Positions 6,101 through 6,689 of a stretch of 6,689 bases of DNA are shown one piece after another. The translations under genes and the position numbers were made by a program. The first letter of the stretch is position 1. Each line of letters opens with the position of its first letter. Origin of the DNA: Opitutaceae bacterium (lineage in GTDB: Bacteria; Verrucomicrobiota; Verrucomicrobiia; Opitutales; Opitutaceae); NCBI GenBank assembly GCA_031254955.1, contig JAIRTK010000410.1:1-6689 (forward strand), written 5' to 3'. The notes beneath the pieces are model-generated. The model saw nothing but the letters and a program-made list of their open reading frames with translations, ran no database searches and had not been told where the DNA came from.

Positions 6101-6689
6101 AACTGGAGCGTGTCGGCAAACTGGCAAAACAACGTGCCGCCCAACGGGGCCGGCTCCATCGCCATCTTCGGCGACCTCGACCCGACGCTGGACGGGGCGG
6201 TGGTGCCGATCGACGTGGCGCTGACCCTGGGCGGCTTCGTGTTCAACAACACGGCCGGGGCGGACTTCGCCATCGACGGCGGCTTCATGACGCTGGACGG
6301 CGGCGCGGCGGACGCGATGATCACGCTCACCGGCGACAGCGACGTGGAAATCAAGGTGACCGACATCCAGCTCGTCAGCGACCTCGACATCATCCACGAC
6401 GGCACCGGCACGCTCACCCTCAGCGGCCAACTCACCGGCACGGACGGCACGGCCAGCACGGCCAGCCTGCTCAAAAGCGGCTCCGGCACGCTCGTGCTCG
6501 CCAACGCGAATAACATTTTCACCGGCGGAGTGACGCTCCTCGGCGGCGCCATCGAGACCTCCGCGAGCACCGCCGGCGCCGCCGGCTCGGTGACAGCCGG
6601 CCCGCTCGGCACCGGCACGCTCACCGCCGGCGCCGACGCCGCGCTGGTGTTCACCGCCGCCGGCGCGCAGACCATTAACAACGCCCTCA
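20..6689 (+). CDS. Giant PATR-type secreted surface protein, 3' partial
   Basis: One uninterrupted frame of 2,223 codons runs off the right edge; I read every row in this frame and found no stop or frameshift. The start is well fixed: the frame has a TGA at 2-4, no start codon between it and the ATG at 20, and a signal peptide begins at that ATG. The mature part is Gly/Ala/Thr/Asn/Ser-rich with alternating hydrophobic residues, as expected of a beta-helix, and carries several autotransporter-associated beta-strand repeats (PF12951/TIGR02601 type). It is built from four successive units, each opened by a W-x4-N-W-x(4-5)-P signature. It has no cysteine and only about 20 lysines. Family knowledge suggests an exported passenger or adhesin-like protein on the cell surface. 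The anchor (type V barrel, PEP-CTERM or other) would be downstream and is not seen. No catalytic motif is recognised, so the specific function is unknown. Confidence 0.95.
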   Translation, partial: MKLQPVRPRSAARISATLHTGFLSFAFALALAALFSVSTARAQSTWQVTSGQWGIGSNWSSGTAPDMQDAAVLFDNTVFAANRTVTVNGAYTAGSLLLRGMGGTTTTTFNSGTLNFDSTEAGGAIFRVQDQNHVTVGSAVSLGSHLSLIADFGSASGFSNAFTINGAILGNGHILDAVASNPASTITLAGVISGAGTRLVKSGGGALSLTGYNNTFDGGLEIYNGRVNTAIRAGAGSGIVIGAEEAGANNLGAGGILVANNGTVLAVNSSGTGQFAELRSGTLAVLADIFGAGRFQLTEASTAHNGLAFRMTGGELTGLGGVAAGSLYLTAADFDYHAGLITGAPNLVLDTQTAINAANAITVNLNGAALDGSFGTVSKLGHNQLTFNGGGVFRAENLFITSGSGALNLGATTFDLANGLTLGGTNVAFTNLRTGGTAAGWVNLGVANQLGNSALNAGSGAIGNVYLNGSDQIVNDINLAPGARLGLWFNGGAPATLTVNNLTADGGPAAPTGANYLSIYNWTGNPATHLGDGTLAANGNTVIAGPGADLDKIWFRGYAPGAVDIGGGVLAPTDFLHTTYSGADAGNWFDLANWSVDVPDGAGTVVTIDSSGNKSLQNQTVTVGHLVVSGSNTPVLTSGTLVFDSGVTGVASTISGTRGIQISNALTLNNDLIVANTGITSKANVYLSGALSGGGNLVIGGSNSMRIYGAIANYTGNIDLSGTLIFGTDGGTTISKQFTHSGTVFVRDGARLTIDEYDLFGLHASAALGSALVIDGNFALYGVMVNYAGDVALTVSHTIAIGGYSNDPNAERRAGFSGSTNLVGAGGLTVADGNSAFLLSDGNTFSGGLVKIGSGALYTELHSDLVTGTLSAGHNYLGLSDIAINSNASIIVNNNGYDAYLRGVTSATTNGNYQFIGSGSTIISGTMNLASNSYVTFNGGDGLITDSAEWNTTAGNSRINFDHNLTVNAPFLGNAVDLYARPGFGQTYALTSTMADGIANVGTLTKENQGTLVLSSTLHSSGLNMFGGVFVLNGSEFIQPRSGVVPATSVVMNAGSLYAKGGAAGSPWFNRYNNLSITGNAGFYLENHSALYFNNLIAWSAVSGTNYYTLNLANDSGLWSTAGDPAAYDTYVYFTSTTGFGGASAVRLNYVAFTGYERGAELVQVSGSNVWFLAPSGAQLSEWVGAKDTGVDTDRLWSNAANWVGGVPDAAGRVAAVRDVDGLLNGNTVMLDADATVGKLSLESGNAQIFTIDGANGRALTFDNNGARAVLDNSGNHRATISAGLHLASDLDVFTTTADALYLNGAISGSGGIWFGSIGILGFGGASGASDYTGGFHLVGSTATSGGGARPHVIIATNGSIFGSGSYNGTDAAGSLQPLTVGDGTPNRWYSMRSDVGDGAYVIDAAVRIAGNLYFDSAGPYPKYATLTFRSADPGYIASGTWSLQGTRGAFELRHNVIVLDQDLQGETDSALIIENNASVRFLGDNSFGGGVIVKGNVGIGSDTALGTGLVQVESGAQFFALGGTRTISNDILFNAGAYWGDGNFILAYNGTSTMQQLTGFSIGNQGEGRVVTVNAGHVLTGPGGLRVNEGMLILLGSNAYTGNTILGYRGRLAVGDDHALGSGTLVFDDTTVLSSHGGPVTLANPVEFYRHIAYLDGSAGLLTLDPAAGAIMGTSPNLTIRATGSVGFGSNLAISGTVNVTKEGAGTLILASGSSDYSGTTTLTQGTLRVNAGGDITLGRAAAGENYLGTGGVRANGTVRLELVTGDGNAVHLGGNLDLNGYYDNQTGELRITDAADVVSGTNIKVYLDPVVSATLGGNTFGHLRAPGDIIKTGTGTLTWTGGNIVTGAGKSFIMEEGVLNWSNNLAQLTAGGLEVQSGTVNIGATMTQNGIQRITLGDGAVLNLAGHTFTGTNIILALAGSATIDLGDTGRLTLGGIDGGAWNGSLAVAGWAGDPASGNGTTQVRFTQDVLAALTPAQLAAVRFFSNTPGLGYAAGSRLARNAAGFYELLPMGVTTEWLGGGVGDNWSVSANWQNNVPPNGAGSIAIFGDLDPTLDGAVVPIDVALTLGGFVFNNTAGADFAIDGGFMTLDGGAADAMITLTGDSDVEIKVTDIQLVSDLDIIHDGTGTLTLSGQLTGTDGTASTASLLKSGSGTLVLANANNIFTGGVTLLGGAIETSASTAGAAGSVTAGPLGTGTLTAGADAALVFTAAGAQTINNAL
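152..247 (+). repeat. Unit 1 opening module: Trp signature (residues 45-76)
   Basis: First of four copies of the opening signature, placed at the mature N-terminus. Key residues are W46, W53, N58, W59 and P65, i.e. W-x4-N-W followed by Pro six residues after the last Trp. It ends in a hydrophobic strand (AAVLF, 70-74). The next segment has a TVTV strand (84-87) and a GSLLLRG strand-turn (94-100), and the same order follows the other copies. It is probably the N-cap of a beta-helix unit. The role is inferred from position and repetition. Confidence 0.8.
614..697 (+). repeat. PATR repeat 1 (residues 199-226)
   Basis: This matches the PATR pattern of L-x-K-x-G-x-G-x-L-x-L-x-G, then N-x-(Y/F)-x-GG and a closing G-x-(L/V). 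Visible positions are L199, K201, G203, G205, L207, L209, G211, N214, F216, G218, G219 and G225. PATR segments are short beta-strand pairs forming rungs of the passenger beta-helix. The upstream strand ITLAGVISGAG (186-196) is the usual lead-in. Confidence 0.85.
1145..1192 (+). repeat. Degenerate PATR-like segment (residues 376-391)
   Basis: The segment TVSKLGHNQLTFNGGG keeps the K-x-G-x-x-x-L-x-F-x-G skeleton of a PATR core (K379, G381, L385, F387, G389), but the second half (N-x-Y-x-GG) is not clear. It is probably a diverged rung of the same helix. It could also be a chance resemblance in a Gly-rich protein. Confidence 0.45.
1568..1738 (+). repeat. Unit 1 closing segment (residues 517-573)
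   Basis: A non-PATR segment directly before the second Trp signature. It holds an aromatic strand with W522-T-G, then a D-L-D-K-I-W-F strand ending at F555, the turn G557-Y558-A-P-G561-A562, and a glycine-rich run ending in P572. The order matches two later segments before Trp signatures 3 and 4: hydrophobic strand ending in Phe, Gly-Tyr or similar, Gly-Ala or Gly-Ser, then Pro. A comparable segment is familiar near the C-terminal end of PATR proteins in Verrucomicrobiota, so here it probably caps unit 1. Confidence 0.6.
1754..1846 (+). repeat. Unit 2 opening module: Trp signature (residues 579-609)
   Basis: Second copy of the opening signature, with Y580 in place of the first Trp, then W588, N593, W594 and P599. 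The W-x4-N-W spacing is identical to the other copies, with Pro five residues after the last Trp. A VVTI strand (605-608) follows, then a TVTV strand at 620-623 and HLVVSG at 625-630, mirroring unit 1. It lies only six residues after the proline of the unit 1 closing segment. Confidence 0.8.
2087..2185 (+). repeat. Diverged PATR of unit 2 (residues 690-722)
   Basis: The lead-in ALSGGGNLVIGG is followed by a short strand and then N-Y-T-G-N-I-D-L-S-G (713-722), matching the N-x-Y-x-G-x second half of a PATR. The K-x-G-x-G core is replaced by G-G-S-N. It sits at the same place relative to the Trp signature as PATR 1 does in unit 1. The surrounding bases are lower in GC than the flanks. Confidence 0.6.
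2483..2590 (+). repeat. PATR repeat of unit 2 (residues 822-857)
   Basis: G824-A-G-G-L828-T-V forms the first strand, L838-L839 the second, and G842-N843-T844-F845-S846-G847-G848 the typical N-T-(F/Y)-S-GG turn, closing with G855-A-L857. The usual lysine before the glycines is missing. The N-T-F-S-G-G element makes this a confident family member. Confidence 0.75.
3026..3121 (+). repeat. Partial PATR of unit 2 (residues 1003-1034)
   Basis: T1003-L-T-K1006-E-N-Q-G1010-T-L-V-L1014 is a good first half (L-x-K-x-x-x-G-T-L-x-L). The second half reads S-S-G-L-N-M-F-G-G-V-F-V-L-N-G and keeps G1027-G1028 but lacks the N-x-Y element. It is probably an eroded rung toward the end of unit 2. Confidence 0.65.
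3407..3547 (+). repeat. Unit 2 closing segment (residues 1130-1176)
   Basis: Matches the closing segment of unit 1 in order: strand L-N-Y-V-A-F ending at F1153, turn G1155-Y1156-E-R-G1159-A1160, then E-L-V-Q-V and a final strand ending at P1175. It is followed after seven residues by the first Trp of signature 3. The shared F-x-G-Y-x-x-G-A pattern with unit 1 (F555 to A562) is the best evidence that these segments are related. Confidence 0.6.
3563..3673 (+). repeat. Unit 3 opening module: Trp signature (residues 1182-1218)
   Basis: Third copy: W1183, then W1197, N1202, W1203 and P1208, again W-x4-N-W with Pro five residues later. The distance between the first and second Trp is longer here (14 residues against 7-9). 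A hydrophobic strand (RVAAV, 1213-1217), a TVML strand (1228-1231) and GKLSLESG follow, in the same order as after the other copies. Confidence 0.8.
3932..4039 (+). repeat. Diverged PATR of unit 3 (residues 1305-1340)
   Basis: The lead-in G1305-A-I-S-G-S-G-G-I parallels the lead-ins of units 1 and 2. It is followed by L-G-F-G-G and S-D-Y-T-G-G (1330-1335), then F-H-L-V-G. The second half fits the (D/N)-Y-x-GG turn of a PATR, while the central K-x-G-x-G core is lost. Its position in unit 3 corresponds to PATR 1 in unit 1. Confidence 0.6.
4532..4630 (+). repeat. LGTG / TISN companion repeat (residues 1505-1537)
   Basis: A1505-L-G-T-G-L-V-Q-V, then S-G-A-Q-F, then G-G-T-R-T1527-I-S-N1530-D-I-L-F. 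This A-L-G-T-G ... T-I-S-N-x-I element is the usual partner following PATR turns in this family and forms the next helix rungs. It falls within the lower-GC stretch of the gene. Confidence 0.7.
4772..4858 (+). repeat. PATR repeat of unit 3, first clear copy (residues 1585-1613)
   Basis: G1585-L-R-V-N-E-G-M-L-I-L-L-G, then S-N-A-Y-T-G-N-T (1598-1605), then a closing strand ending G-R-L1613. It matches the PATR consensus with N1599, Y1601 and G1603; the second Gly is replaced by Asn. It begins a C-terminal zone of unit 3 where PATRs are well conserved. Confidence 0.8.
4877..4966 (+). repeat. LGSG companion repeat (residues 1620-1649)
   Basis: A1620-L-G-S-G-T-L-V-F, then G-G-P-V-T1642-L-A-N1645-P-V-E-F. 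This is the same companion element as at residues 1505-1537, with T-L-A-N-P-V for T-I-S-N-D-I. It directly follows the PATR at 1585-1613, giving the canonical order of PATR then LGxG element. Confidence 0.7.
5120..5212 (+). repeat. PATR repeat of unit 3, best copy (residues 1701-1731)
   Basis: The most canonical PATR in the window. V1701-T-K1703-E-G-A-G-T-L-I-L matches the L-x-K-x-G-x-G-T-L-x-L core, S-D-Y1718-S-G-T-T-T-L-T-Q-G1727-T-L-R-V matches the Y-S-G-x-T-x-(V/L)-x-x-G-T-L half. It is the main support for assigning the whole protein to the PATR family. An L-G-T-G-G element follows at about 1750. Confidence 0.92.
5510..5608 (+). repeat. PATR repeat of unit 3, last copy (residues 1831-1863)
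   Basis: I1831-I-K1833-T-G-T-G-T-L-T-W is a full first half. The second half reads I-V-T-G-A-G-K-S-F-I-M-E-E-G1859-V-L-N-W, keeping G-x-L spacing but not the N-x-Y element. It is the last repeat before the unit 3 closing segment. Confidence 0.8.
5861..6064 (+). repeat. Unit 3 closing segment with LTPAQL motif (residues 1948-2015)
   Basis: Starts with a strand and G-W1953, then T-Q-V-R-F, then L1976-T-P-A-Q-L-A-A-V-R-F-F (1976-1987), a P-G-L-G-Y-A-A-G-S turn and F-Y-E-L-L-P2013. An LTxAQLxxIRF element followed by a Gly-rich turn and E-L/I-x-P is, from family knowledge, typical of the very end of PATR passengers just before the sorting signal. Here it is internal and is followed five residues later by the fourth Trp signature. 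It aligns in order with the closing segments of units 1 and 2. Confidence 0.7.
6071..6172 (+). repeat. Unit 4 opening module: Trp signature (residues 2018-2051)
   Basis: Fourth copy: W2020, W2029, N2034, W2035 and P2040, again W-x4-N-W with Pro five residues later. The strand S-I-A-I-F (2046-2050) matches AAVLF of unit 1. A V-P-I-D-V strand and T-L-G-G-F-V-F-N-N follow, in the order seen in the other units. Codons here strongly favour G-ending forms, unlike the unit 1 copy. Confidence 0.82.
6467..6553 (+). repeat. PATR repeat of unit 4 (residues 2150-2178)
   Basis: L2150-L-K2152-S-G-S-G-T-L-V-L, then A-N-N-I-F2167-T-G-G-V-T-L-L-G-G-A-I matches the PATR consensus almost throughout, with K2152, G2154, G2156, N2165, F2167, G2169 and G2170. 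A half-copy, I-I-H-D-G-T-G-T-L-T-L, precedes it at 2124-2134. Its place after the Trp signature corresponds to PATR 1 of unit 1. Confidence 0.9.
6602..6689 (+). repeat. LGTG / TINN companion repeat, cut by window edge (residues 2195-2223)
   Basis: P2195-L-G-T-G-T-L-T-A-G, then A-L-V-F and Q-T2218-I-N-N-A-L2223. This is the same element as at residues 1505-1537 and 1620-1649, following the unit 4 PATR in canonical order. The window ends inside it, so unit 4 and the protein clearly continue. Confidence 0.75.

Noticed and set aside
5054..6430. 458-residue minus-strand open frame
   Set aside because: It is rich in Arg, Ala, His, Val and Gly with no recognisable fold, and lies fully opposite the well-supported repeat gene in the G-ending codon zone, where the antisense strand naturally lacks stops.
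1..6689. CRISPR array, tRNA, rRNA, transposon ends or terminator
   Set aside because: No regular short repeats with unique spacers, no cloverleaf, no terminal inverted repeats and no hairpin with T-run were seen; the continuous coding frame leaves no room for them.

Overview
The window is almost entirely one protein gene. A single plus-strand reading frame opens at the ATG at base 20 and continues without a stop codon to the last base, giving at least 2,223 residues with the C-terminus outside the window. Only the first 19 bases lie outside it. There are no RNA genes, CRISPR arrays, mobile elements or terminators that I can support. Because the frame never meets a stop here, a finder that needs a closed ORF would miss it and report only the shorter shadow frames on both strands.

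The protein is a very large secreted surface protein of the autotransporter-associated beta-strand repeat (PATR) type. It starts with a signal peptide cut after an Ala-Arg-Ala motif near residue 42. The rest is Gly/Ala/Thr/Asn/Ser/Leu-rich beta-helix-like sequence with no cysteine and very few lysines. No membrane anchor, beta-barrel or sorting tail is visible; any of these would lie downstream.

Reading the whole translation shows a modular plan. Four times the protein restarts with a tryptophan signature, W-x4-N-W-x(4-5)-P (near residues 53, 588, 1197 and 2029), followed by a TVTV-like strand and a PATR-like segment. Before restarts 2, 3 and 4 there is a closing segment ending in a phenylalanine strand, a Gly-Tyr/Gly-Ala turn and a proline. 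The window therefore holds three complete units (about 530, 600 and 835 residues) and the start of a fourth. The clearest PATR copies are in the C-terminal part of unit 3 and in unit 4.

Base composition is uneven. Most of the gene is GC-rich, with some 60-base rows above 70% GC, but stretches near 1980-2040 and 4180-4720 drop to about 50% and use codons rare elsewhere. Synonymous codon choice also changes from C-ending near the N-terminus to G-ending from about 5200 to 6330.

The organism is probably a GC-rich Gram-negative bacterium. Giant PATR proteins of this style are especially common in Verrucomicrobiota such as Opitutaceae, but this assignment rests on protein style and composition only and is tentative. 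A role in adhesion, the cell envelope or carbohydrate-rich surfaces is a family-level expectation; nothing in the sequence fixes a ligand or an enzymatic activity.
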